This document shows positions 10,867 through 23,690 of a DNA stretch of 64,000 bases, piece by piece (the stretch's first letter is position 1; the number at the start of each line of letters is the position of its first letter). The stretch is from Gnetum montanum (taxonomy: Eukaryota > Streptophyta > Gnetopsida > Gnetales > Gnetaceae). The translations under genes were made by a program, and so were the position numbers. The notes below the pieces were generated by a model. It saw only the letters and a program-made list of their open reading frames with translations. It ran no database searches and had not been told where the DNA came from. The stretch spans positions 329,340-393,339 of the forward strand of contig MNCI01005250.1 of the NCBI GenBank assembly GCA_015680685.1, in the 5' to 3' direction.

Positions 10867-12945
10867 TGAAGTTGATGCCCCATATGTCGAAGCATTCCAG
10901 TGGTTGGATCCACTTTTGAGGTCCCTCCATTTGAATGGTCATCCCACCATCTCATTGATAGCATTCATAAGAGTAGAAAAATTGGTGGATGTCCCTAAAG
11001 ATGGTTGGCCAACAATACCTCACAATCAAGATCTTAATGGTAGTGCATCTCCCATCATAGTGGCCTCCACAAGGACCCTCATGAGCATCCTGAAGAACAC
11101 ACAGTTGACCAACATTAGGTACACACCAATGAACCAGGCCATCAGTGCACACCTTATAAAGGTGTCCATTGATTTTCATGAAGCATTTAGCTTGATGAAG
11201 AAACTATTGTTTCTTACTATAGTCCAAATCTTATGGCATCTCTTGAGTTAGTAGATAAGTGAGGATGCCATCATACCATTTTGGTTTTATGGGTACTTAT
11301 TAATTTATTGCATCAGTAAAGAGGAGTTCATCAAGAAATTGATCACAGAGCAGACTCTCCTATTTGTTATCCCATTGTAATCAAGACAAGTGATCAACAT
11401 TCTTGGTTTCCTTTTGATCTACCATTATAAGATCAAACTACTGCAAGATCATTGGTCACTATATGACATGAGAGCTCATCATTGACTTATTCATCAGGAA
11501 GTAAATTTCACTATAGTCAGTGTGCACAAACACTTTATATCTAAGCACATAGTGCCTGAACTTTTCTTGAGCATACACCATTGCCATTAGTCCTTTCTTC
11601 GTTGTGGTGTAATTGAATTGTGCACCCACAATGCTTCAACTTGTGCAGTGGATGTAATATGGACATTTCTTGTCATTCAACTGCATAAGCACAACTCTCA
11701 AGGTATAATTTGATGCATCTATCATGATATGAAATGATCTAGACCAATCAGGTTCTTGTAGAATTGGAGTCTTTATGAGCTTCTACTTGAGGCTCTAGAA
11801 TGCATTTTCACATTTCTTGGTTCAAATGAATGGAGCTTCTTTCTTTTTTAGCTCGACCAATGATTTTGTGATCTTAGAAAAATTATCTATGAATTGCTAG
11901 TAATAGCTAGTGTGTCCAAGGAATAATCAAACATCTTTAATGATTTTCAGTTGGCAAGTTATTCCTTAGATGATCCTTATCTTTTCAAGGTCCACCTCAA
12001 TCCCTACCTAAGAGATTCTATGCCTCAATACAATGCCCTCCTAGACCATTAGATGACTCTTCTACCAATTGAGCCAAAGATTCATCTCCACACACCTTTT
12101 AAGCACTTACTCAAGGTGGTTTAAGGTTTTCTCAAATGTAGCACCATAGGTGGAAAAGTCATCCATGAAGACTTCCATCCTACAACTAATTTGTTCCTGA
12201 AAAATGCTCAAGACCAAGCATTGGAATGTTGCTGGAGCATTGTACACACCAAAAAGCATCTTTTGATATGCAAAAGTCCCCCAAGGACTAGTGAATGTTG
12301 TTTTGGCCTAATCCTTTAGTGCAATCTAGATTTGGTTATAGCCATTATAACCATCCAGGAAATTATAATAGCAATGCCTAAAAATAGTGTCCAACACTTG
12401 ATCCACAAATGACAATGAAAAGTAATCTTTGAATGGTACCATATTTAATAATTAGAAGTTGAGTAGACTTGCCACTTGCTACCTTTCTTGGTACAATCAC
12501 GAGTGGACTAACCCATTCACTATTCACAATGGGATAGATAAACCATGCCTTGATGAGTTGTTTGATTTCCTCTTTGAAAATCTACTTCAATTTGGGATTC
12601 AATCACCACTGCAACTACCTCTTTAGCTTCATGGCCATATCAGTGTAGATACAATGTTGGCATATCGTAGGATCAATCCCTATGAGTTTAGGATATGATC
12701 AAACAAAGGCTATTGGTCATATGTTGAACACCCTCAACAACATCTATTTCTATTTTGGAGCAAGATTGACATTGATGATTACTAGCTTACCTTTTTTACA
12801 AAATGCATACTTCATGTTGGTGCATGGAGTTTTCAACTCTAAGGGCTCTTGTTTAAAATTTTCAAGAATTTCCAACTCTTCCCAATTGGTATCATCATTT
12901 GCATCATAAGAGAGTTGGTGATAAACTTTTTCTAGTTCATCCATG
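10867..12945 (-). pseudogene. pol of E0: RT, RNase H, integrase N-terminus
   Basis: From 12945 the minus strand reads MDELEKVYHQLSYD, the segment that precedes RT in every copy here, then RT with the FMDD box (VFMDDFSTYG, near 12175-12150), RNase H around 11720-11400, and the integrase HHCC zinc-binding region at 11179-10952 (CGGHYDGRC and SYECYQ). It breaks off at the first integrase Asp (INFMD) where viral DNA begins. The upstream pol and gag are cut off by LTR c. Numerous stops. The Athila/Tat lineage is suggested by FMDDFS and by the overall element plan. Confidence 0.75.
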
Positions 12946-12950
12946 CTTTC

Positions 12951-13894
12951 TGATGAGCATCAAGGTACCCCTACACCCAACAATATGAATCATAAAGTGT
13001 TCATGCGTGATCTGGTCAAATTTTATGGACTTTACAATTTTCGATACACTAGTCTTCTAGGAAGTGAACCTTGCCCTAAGGTCATTCGTTATCTTCCTAA
13101 TTATACTTGTGAAGCATAATGGTATGGTTAAGAGTAATCAAAGCATATCATTTTTATCATTTTATGTTTTATGTTTTGGGTGCTTGAAGAGAGAGAGAGG
13201 AAGATAAAGTAATTTAATGGCTAATCTAAATTAACTAACTAACTAGTTTTTAACTAATCCTAACATAAGCATTTGTTCCCACTTTTCATACATGTCCTAA
13301 ACCTATGTATCCATTGCTGGGTTGCCAAGTTCTATGCTACTAGGCACACCAAGCAATAACGCTGCTACAATTACCAAGCAAATATGTGTTACGCTCGAAG
13401 CAATTGTACTTATGTATTTAATCTATCTAGCTTATCTTGCTTAATTATTGAAGAACATTAAATAATTAACTAAAAGCATTAAATGCATAAATAAATATCT
13501 AAACTATCTAGAATGCTACAAGGTTTATCAAGAAGCTTGTCTTTATTGCTGTATACATTATCATGCTTAGGTACAATAATGCTTGAATAAAGATCTGTAT
13601 AGTCATTGACTCCTACTACAGGTACTTGGGAGAAACACTCTAACTTTCAAATGTAAAATTACAAGATTTTGGCTACTACTATGGATTTGATGCCCATAAA
13701 CATGGTTGGGAGCTCATATTTATAGTTTTTGCACTAAGGCTACATTGATGGGACCCTATCACCATAGCAGATGCTATAATGACATTGCCCCATTAATGAG
13801 GCAACACCACATAAATGAGTTCTTGTTAATAAGGGCCCGTAGATGAGGCTATGTCAACAAGGGCCCATCAATGTAGCTTATTGATGCTTCATCA
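12951..13894 (-). repeat. 3' LTR of E1 (LTR c)
   Basis: 944 bp with TGATGA and TCATCA termini, minus-strand TATAAATA at 13717-13724 and AATAAA at 13542-13547. The U3 (about 13730-13880) contains repeated GGCCC / TTGATG words and is longer than in LTR b. The polypurine tract CATGGGGGTA follows at 13895-13904. The 5 bp before the LTR (12946-12950) are CTTTC. Confidence 0.85.
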
Positions 13895-14134
13895 TACCCC
13901 CATGATTGAATGAAAACTCATCCTCAAGTTCTTTTACAAAATTAAGAAGGTATGAGATTATTTACTAACTCTTAACAAAAGAAAACAAACTAACTCAATA
14001 AAACTAAGTGCCCAAGTGTACAGATCGACAAATTACAAAAATTGTGATGTTCACGACACAAAATTAAACACCATTACATGACTCAAAAAAAATTTTGACA
14101 ACACATCCTTTGATGATGTGAAGACAGTGGTGAA

Positions 14135-16970
14135 GATTAGATAGTCCCAAGTGGTGGTGGCTCCTGAGGCTTTGAAGAACCTTCACTAGCTTTGGGCCCG
14201 TGTGGTGGTTGAAGAAGCTATGACTATCTTGTTGCAATTGCAACCTTTTGTGGAAGGCACAAGGCATTAATAAATGCCTTCATCTTCTCCTCTTTACTCC
14301 AAGGATCATTCAAGGTCTATGCAGCTTCACCAAGGTTGGCCGAAATGGGAACATTCCATGGATAGGGCATGATTGGAAACATCTCCTTTATGTTGACAAA
14401 CTAGGTAGTGAACTATTTATGCTTGATGTTAAATGACCTTACTACATTTTGCAACTCCTAGTAGTCATTCATCCATGTTTCCATGTTCTTGATAGTTGAT
14501 CTTTGATTTGTGAAATGTGCCTTGAGAACTTTGAGTTCAACATTATCCACCACAAGCTTGTCCTTGGTGTCCTTGTGGTATTTGAACTCAGTCTCATACA
14601 ACAAATATAAGCTAGCCACCTGCTTCTCCAACTTAGACCATGGTCATTTGGTAGTCAACATGGCCAATTTTGAGTAATGGAGGTTGGCAAGCTTCATATA
14701 CTCCATCATCTCCTTAATTTGCAACTCCTTTATGCATATTTCCACTTTGTTGTAGACATTTATCTCATCAATGATGGGTTTCCAAACTCCCCTTCCTTGC
14801 TAGAGTTGTTGGAGGAAATCATTTACCTTTGCCTTTGTTAATTCAATATGTTATTCATTTATTTCGTTTTGTAGGCCAACCTGCTCTCTATAATGATCTT
14901 TAACTTTCTCAAATTTGAGAGCTTTAGATTTCTAGGCAGCTACCTCAATTGCAGTCTTCTAGTGAAGCATGTGCACCTCCTCCATGGAGAGATTCTTATT
15001 CTTTGCTTCCAGTCTCCTTATCCCTATATTTTCTTTGACTAATTGCTCCTGCTATTAAAGGATGAAATCTATTAACTGTTGCTTATGCACATTAACATTT
15101 TGTAGGTGATGATTTTTTGCGGTCAGTTGGACATTCTCCTAGAGAGTCTGATCTAAGGCCTTCTAAATCTTATGTTGCGTGGCTTTTGCTAAGGATCTAT
15201 AGAACACCACCCTCTCCATTGCATTCTTAACCCCTTTGAGTCTAGACTAAAGCTATTGCATAGCTTCATCTCTTGTGAGTGTTGGGTTGAGAAACATAGG
15301 ATCTACAATTTGGGCTCTTACTTTGGCAACCTCTGCAACCAAGTGTTCATTTCACTCTCTAGCTGTTTTAAGTTACCCCTCTAATAGAATGTTCTTTCCC
15401 CTTACCTCTAGCAACTCTAACTAGGTTGCAATGATGTTATCTAGAATGTCAAAGACGTCTAGAAGTAGTTGCCCAGTTCCCACTAGTCAGTCTAATAGCT
15501 CTTCATGCTACACTACACTTATTTTGCCACTTATAGTTCCCATGGACATTTTCACATCTTTGAGTGTAGTGATGTCTGGTGTAGATGCCACAAGTGCATT
15601 GAGCATTTCAGTAATCCTATTAGCGACCACTTCTGTTGTTGTTTCTTACCCTTGGTATTGCATCATCAAAACAGTTGCCCCTTCACTCTCCTCCAAGCAC
15701 ACCGAGAAGGTCACAACATTCCCAGAAATTTTTGGGAGTGGTTGTCATCCTGTGAGAGATATTGTGAGCTCTCCAGTGCTCAAATTCGACCTTGTGGGTA
15801 GCTACATTCTTTGGGCTGAGAAAATGGATCCACGCTCACCCATTAGACTAATTGTCTATATACAAATGGGTCCCCACCACTCATGCATGCTCTTTGCTCT
15901 TATTCACTCAAGAGCCATTTTCTATATTCACACAATCATTAGGCAATTGTAGCTATGTTTGGCACTATTATTTGAGTGGTAGGTGGTGAAGGTCACTGCT
16001 GCTCTTCTTAAATTATAGTTGTAGGCATTTTTTCCTTCATCATTTTTGCCCAACTAGCAGTCGAAATAGTTTTGACATTGTCATTGGTGTAATGGACTAT
16101 CTCTCACCTTTAACAAAGTTTCCTAATTAGGCATGGGAAAGGGAGTGCCTTCCTTCCGCATTCATTTTCTTTAAAGCACTTCTCCATCTCTAGATAGATC
16201 AGGTACAAAAGGTTGATTGGGAATCTCCCACTTAGAGTGGCACATGCTTAGGTAGAGAAGGTAGTGATTTTGCTTGGCCTCATCATGGGATTGAGGTGGA
16301 AGGTTGCAATCTTGTAATGGATCCTCTTTGCTAGTGTGAGTGTGCTAACTTCCTTACAGTTGACACCATAACACCATTGCATCCATTATTTCTTGATGCT
16401 TGGATTCACCTACATCAGGATCTCAATAAAGTTTGCCCCTATTTTGGGCAACCCAAGCACTGCAACAATGGCCTACACTGAGGAGGACACTGAGATTTCC
16501 TTGATCTTTACTGTTGCTCCCAGCTACCTATTATTCCAGCACAAAAATATTTCTCCCATGTACCACTCCCTAGTGGAAGTGATGATTAGCCATATGGGAG
16601 AGGCCTTCAGCTAATCTTGCACTTCATTTGATGTGTGCTCCAAGAAAGGGCCAAATTTTAACTCCTTGAGCACTGATTTCTAGACCTCCCTCAATTTTAT
16701 TGGATTTAGGCAACCCTTTGTTAAGGTCATCTCAAGGTTTGTTGGTTGTGCAAGCGCATCATCCTGATGGGAGTGTTTTGTTGCTGCTACTATTGGTTCT
16801 AGAATTTATTTGATAGATTCTACTTCTACCTCCTTCCTAAGAGGACTTGTGACATGGGTTGTGAGTATTTCTTCTTGTTAGGGTTGTTCTTAGACTCTTC
16901 CTATTCTAGGCTATTTTTCCCTTGGTTGGGATGATCCTACTTCCTACGTGTGCTTTCCTTTTGGTGCCAT
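14135..16970 (-). pseudogene. Extra ORF (env-like position) of E1
   Basis: The start is chosen at 16970 (MAPKGKH) because E2 and E3 have an aligned ATG (MTPRPK, MGPRPK) at the same distance from the internal TATA box. The N-terminal part resembles the other copies; the middle and C-terminal parts are rich in Glu, Lys, Gln and Leu with heptad-like spacing, suggesting a coiled coil. It ends near 14135 after a Pro-rich tail. There are many in-frame stops. In Athila elements this position holds an env-like ORF. The N-terminal domain recalls the 'putative plant transposon protein' family found in such ORFs, which I could not test. Confidence 0.6.
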
Positions 16971-17404
16971 CTATGGTCACAACACATCCATGGATTAGTA
17001 GATGAAATGTGTAACTTTAAAGTTTTTAAATACCTTTTTTCATTAGTTAGTTATACTTTAGCTAAGGTTTGACCATAGTAGATTGATTATTTTATTAATT
17101 ATTTATTATAATTATCACTAGAGCTTATTGGAAAGGTTCAACTCTTGTAATTTAGTGTTTAACAGTTGATTTGTTAGTTAAACCTTTATGGGAGTTAGAA
17201 AAAATTGTAAACAATTTTCTGTCAAAAATGGTACATTTGTGGCCCCCATGATGAAGAGCTTACCTTTGGTAGCTACAAGTTCAAAAAATGGAGTGATTTG
17301 GATAAACGATTTATGAGTTATGGGCTTTGGAAGGTTCTAGGCTCTAAAAAATTGAAAAACTCCTTTGGCGTTTGTGAGAAAATGTAAAAATTTTAAGTGA
17401 GGTT

Positions 17405-17515
17405 GTGCCTATTTATACTATTTTTCTACCACATCAACAAGGCCTCATACATGGGGCCTTGTATATGGGTCTGCTCCATTGACAAGGCCCCATATATGGG
17501 GCCCATCAGCCAAAA
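17405..17515 (-). promoter_or_regulatory. Internal U3-like promoter module of E1
   Basis: On the minus strand short palindromes are followed by TATAAATA (17417-17410). The palindromes include a perfect 18-bp one with GGCCCC arms at 17486-17503 and a near-perfect one at 17441-17458. The TATA box lies 447 bp upstream of the extra-ORF ATG at 16970. The arrangement copies that of the LTR U3 and is repeated in E2 and E3. Promoter function is inferred. Confidence 0.55.
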
Positions 17516-19075
17516 TTTTCAAAGTTGAATATCTCCAGAAATATAATGAATGTTTCAATGAATTTGGGGTCCATGGAATTCCCAAAAAAAGCCAAGAATA
17601 TGATAAAATCATTGAATAGGATCTTTGAAAGCTCAAAAATTGAAAAAGTTGATGGAAAATGTATGTAATGAATAAAATAGGTAAAGGAGCACATGGTCTA
17701 TTGTGCAAGAGGTGTGTACAAAAGATTCTGGCTACAAGAATGTTTAGGGATAAGGTACTTAATGAACTTGACCAAGGGAAATGCAAGTAGATCCTCGCCA
17801 TAGTAGGAACATGCCCATTTTCCCTCACATAACCTCAACCTAAAGAGTCTGTAAGCCCCATAGGTGACTACTGGTCAATGGAAGTTAAGGACTAAAACCC
17901 AAAAGATTCTACTTAAGATCTCAAATAAGTCAAACCAAGACATGGAATCAAGAACATGGACACTAGTAGTAAGGTGAGTTATGGATAGCATAAATGGATG
18001 ATGGAGAAGGTTGAATGGAATTCCCAACTAAGGTCTTAAGAAGCCCTTTGTGGAATTCATGTTGAAAATGATCGAAGAAGATCCATCCTTGGTCTAAAGC
18101 AAAACCAACCTTGTTCGGTGACTTCGCATTACCACTCCAAGACTGAACCACCCCCCAATGCCCTATTCCCACCAACAGCACACACACACACACCCCCACA
18201 ACAAAACAACCACTATTCCATAAAGAGAAGAAAAGAGAAGTAGGAAGTGATAGAGGGCCTTAGTTAGAGAGGACTTTCAAGCATGGGTGCATGTCTTTCT
18301 AATGCCATAACTAGTGCTTGTAGCCCATTTATTTATCTAAGGGTTGTGCTTTGAATTTTCATCATTTTTAATATTTTTTTATTTTTGTTATTTTTTTCTA
18401 GATGGGACCACACCATGCAAAGACCTTATTTGGATTCCTATTTAGTGGTTGGAATGAAATGGTAAGAAGTCTGTGAAAACACTCAAGCACTCAAGTAAGT
18501 AGAAAAGTACAAAGAGTATTGAGTTTCCTTGAAGTCACACCTTGTTTAAACCTTTGAATCCTTTCCAATTTTTGGAAACTACCAATTTTTGGAAACCTTT
18601 GAATCCTTTCCAATTTTCCAAGAGTATTGAGTTGATTTAATGAAAAGGATCTCAAACTTCTAGAACAAGGAAAGCCATAGAGTTTGTGGATGGGTGGATG
18701 TCGTGAACTCATTGCTTGTTCCATGAAAAAGAAACCATGATTGGGCTGTCAATACAAAAATTCAAAAATAGAAACTAGATAGTAGCAAACCAAACATTAA
18801 GTACAATCCACCATGAGTAGTAGCTACAACACCATTGTATCCTGTTGGCAATAAAGCACTTTTATTAGTAAAAATTTGAAAACCACACTTTAACAAAATA
18901 AAACAAAGTATAGAAGAAACTATGAAATATTCAATAAAGATTCAAATGTACTAACGATGGTGTAGAACAAAATATGGTGTAAAATGGAAAAAATTTTAAA
19001 AAATCAATAAGTTGTAAAATAAATAAATTGTAAAAACAAAAATGTGGAAAACGTAAAATAGAAAAACTAAGGAGC
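17516..19075 (-). other. Noncoding region of E1 between pol and extra ORF
   Basis: It is homologous to the corresponding regions of E2 and E3 and has no coding capacity. It contains a short CA microsatellite near 18180-18195 and a 45-bp tandem duplication (copies start at 18548 and 18593; shared word AAACCTTTGAATCC). Long 3' noncoding regions are usual in Athila-like elements. Confidence 0.65.
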
Positions 19076-22000
19076 CATATGGATGATTAGCACAGATGAC
19101 CATCTCCCCCATGACTGAGTTGGATAGAGGAGATTCAAAAAATTGAACGTGGTTGTCCATCCATTGAGGTAGTTATTGCACTAGCTTGCATTAGTTCTAG
19201 GAAAAGCTCACTTGTTGGATGTTAACCAAGTACTTTTTATTTGGGATTTTAAGTTTGTATATGGTCATGACCCTAGAAGAAAAGGTTTTAGAAATTATAT
19301 AAGGTCCTTTTCACAATTTTTGAAATTTTTTTCTCTGAGGTACATATGTAGGATTCTAGTAATAAACCTAATCTCCTAGTTGGAATTTCACTTTCCGTAT
19401 TCTTTAGTCATGTTGTTTCTTGTTGAATGCCTTGTGCACTTCATTCAAAGATAGGGCCACAAGTCAGTTTTCATCTAGCATGTTGAGGTTGATTAGTCTT
19501 TCTTTTTGTGCTAGGCTCAAGTCAAGATTCAAGTCACAGGTTGTTGAGAGTGTACAAAGATCGGATTTAATTGGGAGCATTAGAAGTTTTCCATACACTA
19601 GCTCATAGGAAGAGCAACCAATAGGGAGTTTCCATGTTGAGTGGTGAGCACATAGGAAATTGTTGAGTTTTGTGCTCCAATCTCTCCTATATTTACTTAT
19701 GGTCCTTGTTATGATGTTTGTAATATCGTGGTTAGTTACCTCTACTTGACTGATGGCTTAGGGGTGATAGGGCATTGTTAATTTATGTTCAACCCCCAAG
19801 TGTTGCATTAGATTTTTAAAAGTGGTACCTATAAAATGAGTTCTATTGTCAGAAATTAGTGAACATAGCATCCCAAACCTATTTACAACATGTTGTTGTA
19901 CAAATCTAGTAGTAGTGGATGATGTACAATTGGTGATGGTTGTTACTTTTGCCCATTTTGTGCAGTAGTCAATTGTTGCAAGGATATATGCCTTTTCATT
20001 AGACATGGATGTGATGGAACCCATGAGGTCAATGTCTCATATGTCAAAGGGCTTTAGTGATTAAATCCACTATTGAGGACCTTCCATTCAAGAGATCATC
20101 CCACCATCTCATTGACAACATTCACAAGATCAGATAAATTGCTAGACATCCCTAAGTATTGTAGGCCAATAGTATCCTACCATTAGGAATTTTATGGCTG
20201 TGCATCTCCTTGCATAGTGGCCTTCACAAGGCTCTTTGTGAGCATCCTAGAGAACAAGTAGTTGATCTTCATTAGGAACACACAAACAAATTAGGCCATC
20301 TACACATACCTTATAGAGGTGTTCATTGATTTTCATGAAGTATTTGGCCCAATGAAGAAATTGTTGCTTTTTTCTGAAGTCAAGACCTTGTGGCATCTCC
20401 TAAGTGAGAATGCCATTGTACCATTTTATTTCTGTGAGCACATGGTCATTTATTGCTCCTGTAAAGAGGAGTTCATCTAGAAACTAATTAGAGAGTGGGC
20501 TCTCCTCCTCTTTATTATCCCATCTTAATTGAGAGAGGTGGTTAATGATCACATTCTTGGTTCCTTTTTTATCTACCATTGTGAGGTCGAATTCCTGGAA
20601 GATCATGAGTCATCGTTGGCTTGTTCATCAAGAAGTGGATGACACTATAGTTTGTATGCACAAATACTTTATAGCCAAGCACATAGTGCTTAAACTTGTC
20701 GAGAGCATACACCACTACCATTAGTTCTTTTTCATCTATGGTGTAATTCAACTATGAACCCACAATGCTTTGGCTCATGCAGTGGATGTAATACAAACAT
20801 TTAGTATCATCCAATTGCATAAGCACAGCTCCCAAAGCATAATTAGATGCATCCGTCATTATGTGAAATGGTTTGGACAAGTCTAGTACCCATAGAATTG
20901 GAGTTTCTACAAGTTTTTCCTTCAACTGTTGGAATACATGTTCACATTACCTGGTCCAAATGAATGGAGTATCTTTCTTTGTCAGCTCGACCAATGGCTT
21001 TGCGATCTTAGAGAAATTCTCTATGAATTGTTGGTAGTAGCCAGTATGTCCAATGAATGATTTGACATCTTTAACTATCTTTGGTTAATGTGTAATTCCT
21101 TGGATGACCCTTATCTTTTTTGGGTTTACCTCAATCCCTTCTTATGAAATTTGGTGCCCCAACACAATGGCTTCTTAGACCATGAGGTGACTTTTTTGCC
21201 AACTAAGTCACAAATTTTTTTTCATACATCTTTTCAATACTTGCTCAAGGTGGTCCAAGGCTTACTTAAACATAGCTCCATAGGTGGAGAACTTATCCAT
21301 GAAGACTTCTACACCATTATCAATTTTTTGCTCGAAAATACTAAGGACCAGGTGTTGAAATGTTGTAGGGATAATACATAGACCGAATGACATCTTACAA
21401 TATGGAAAAGGCCCCCAAGGACTTGTGAATGTTATCTTGGCTTGATCTTATAATGAAATTTGGATTTGGTTATAGCCACTATAATCATCCAAGAAGCTAT
21501 AATAGCAATGCTTGAATATGGTGTCCAACACTTGATCCAAAAATGGCAATGGAAAATGATCTTTAAATGTTGCCATATTCAATAGCCTAAAGTTGATGCG
21601 GACCCACCACTTGCCACCTTTCTTTGGCACAATTATAAGTGGGCTAACCCACTCACTATCCACGATGGGATAGATGAACCCTATCTTGAGGAGTTGCTCT
21701 ATTTTCCTCCTCAGTGATCTACTTCAATTTGGGATTTAGCTACCTCTACATCTACCTTCTTGGCTTCAAGGTTGGGTTAATGTAAATGTGATGTTGGCAT
21801 ATCCTTGGATCTATTCCCGTCAGGTTGGGATATGACCAAGCAAAGGTTGTTGGCCATTTGGTAACCACCTTTAACAATTTTTCTTTTTGTTTAGGAGCAA
21901 GTTTGGCATTGATTATGATTAGTTTACCATTATTTAAAAATGCATATTCTATGCTATCCAGTAGAGTTTTCAACTCTAGGGGCTCCTACTTGAAGTTATC

Positions 22001-23690
22001 AGGGATTTCTAGCTCTCCCCAATAGCTATCATCATCTTCATCATCAAAGAGTTAGTGATGAACTTTCTCAATTTTATCCATGCTTTCAACATAAGCACAT
22101 GTTAGGCTCTCAATTGGTTTCATGCATAATGTGCTACTATCTGGGTTAGTTATTAGCCACTGGGTGCCCTCCTATTTTGTGGCTGCTACTTACAGACACC
22201 TTTGAATATTTGTTTCTTGTGCACACTGATTACATGTTTTGATATAGGTACTTTTAATAGACCAAATATTTTGCACACAATTGCACCTATTATCACTATA
22301 AATAATGCATGGAATACACTTCTTCTCTAACTTTTCAAATTCATTTTCCTTGAAGATTTCCAAGGAAAGGTTCCTTATGCCCATACATGCATTGACCATG
22401 CTTAACCAAGCCCTTCCCATAATGATGGGGAAGTCACCTTTGTAGTTTTCAACCTTGATGATTAGAAAATTAGAAAGATAGGATCACCCACTAAATATGG
22501 TCACAATGTCCTCCACTAATCCCAGAGGAATAGTAATTAATTGGTTTGCCAATTTTAAATGGATGTTGCTTTTCTTGAGAGGTGGTAGGTTCTAGGCCTT
22601 GTACATATCATGAGAGATGAGATTGACACTGGAACTAGAATTAAGAAGAGCCTTACATGGCTCATGTCCAGCAATCTACAGGTAAATAAGAGGACTTCTT
22701 GGGTTAGATCTTTTTGTAGGAAGATTTTCAACCTTGATCTAATCGAAAATAGCATGAGTTAACATCATAGTACAAATTTGAGGTGGTTTTTGGTTTGAAG
22801 GGAACTTGAAGGTGTTTGATGTAGAGGATGAGGGTGTTAGAGATGTAGGGTGACTAGCTACATTAGGTTGTGAGGGTTTGAAAAGACTGTTGGATAAAAA
22901 AAAAGGGTTGTTTCCTGAATTGATTATCTGAACCATCAGCTGGAAAGCTAGTTGTAATTTTACTACCCTTGTAGTATTTCATTGCTACAGCTATGGAGGA
23001 ATTTCTCCTTACATGGATGGAGCAAGAGGTAACTAGCTTAAGGGTGAAGGGATGCATGCAAACAAATGCAAAGGGTGGTATGGATATGGGTTCTCCCCTT
23101 GAGTAGATGGTGAATGTGTTTGATGGTGCTCTAGAGGGTAATAGTGATACTGAAATGAGGCATAGCTTGCAAACCTTCTTGGAGAGACAGGTTGCTGAAC
23201 ATAGTACCCATATGGATTTGGTTACCTTAGCGATGGTAGTCCCCATGATTATGATTGGTACCATTGTTGGTATTGTTCATATGGTTGTGGTGGAACTCCA
23301 CTTGGGTAATAAGCTTGTTGTTGGTGGTGGAACTGCCTTGGATTACCTTGAGGATAAGGCAATTATCTAAGTGCCTACCTACATGGTAGTCGAGGGTTCA
23401 ATGCATACACCTCAGACTCTTGTAAGTGTAACACCATAGGGCAACACCCCTTTGGATGTTTGTATTAACAGATGTCACAACTAGTATCATCTTCAGAATC
23501 TATCTTCACAACTTCCTCTACTGCAGCAACTTTTCCCTTTCCTTTCTAGTAGGCATGTTCAACTTCTTTTTTCCTCCTGTGATTACGATCACTATTTTTC
23601 TCTTTGAATTTTTTAACAATCTTCATAGCAGTTTAGAATTTTTCATTCAAATATTTTCATAATTTATCAACTTTTGTCAAAATATCAAAA
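19076..23690 (-). pseudogene. gag-pol of E1
   Basis: Minus-strand domains in order: gag C-terminus with a Pro/Gln-rich linker (23690-22800), protease near 22668-22606 (core altered to NSSSSVN), RT (FRLLNMATFKDHFPLPF, then SFLDDYSGYNQIQ at 21663-21448), catalytic box changed from FMDD to FMDK near 21285, RNase H (20890-20560, HTNYS in place of the usual HTDH/HTDY), integrase zinc-binding part (about 20340-20120) and core (20024-19758, SDNRTHF), then a tail to about 19076. Stops, frameshifts and the MDK change show it is dead. It lacks the gag N-terminus. Confidence 0.75.

Larger units (their letters stand above)
2539..12950 (-). mobile_element. Athila-like Ty3/gypsy element E0, interrupted by viral DNA
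   Basis: Reading the minus strand: RT, RNase H and the integrase N-terminus (12945-10867), then pararetroviral sequence (10866-5586), then the C-terminal part of the extra ORF (5585-3640), a polypurine tract and the 3' LTR (3394-2539). The gag and 5' LTR are missing because the LTR of E1 begins at 12951, in the middle of pol. The 5-bp word before the LTR is GAGGT; its partner is not visible. The integrase core, the 2-kb noncoding region and the extra ORF's N-terminus are absent where the viral DNA lies, so the insertion replaced about 4 kb rather than simply splitting the element. Confidence 0.75.
12951..23690 (-). mobile_element. Athila-like Ty3/gypsy element E1
   Basis: On the minus strand: gag C-terminal part, protease, RT, RNase H and integrase (23690-19076), a noncoding region (19075-16971), the extra ORF (16970-14135), polypurine tract and 3' LTR (13894-12951). 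The LTR lies directly after CCATGCTTTC, a pol sequence of E0, so E1 inserted into E0. The 5' LTR and gag N-terminus are missing: at about 23690 the strand of homology flips to E2. All reading frames are broken. Confidence 0.8.

Noticed and set aside
10625-11179. A fusion protein of gypsy integrase and viral movement protein
   Set aside because: The frames happen to join at the junction, but both parents are truncated and full of stops, so no functional fusion is claimed.
15431-15952. Plus-strand open stretch of 173 residues
   Set aside because: It is the longest open frame in the window but runs antisense to the coiled-coil part of the E1 extra ORF. The complementary strand aligns with E2 and E3; this frame does not.
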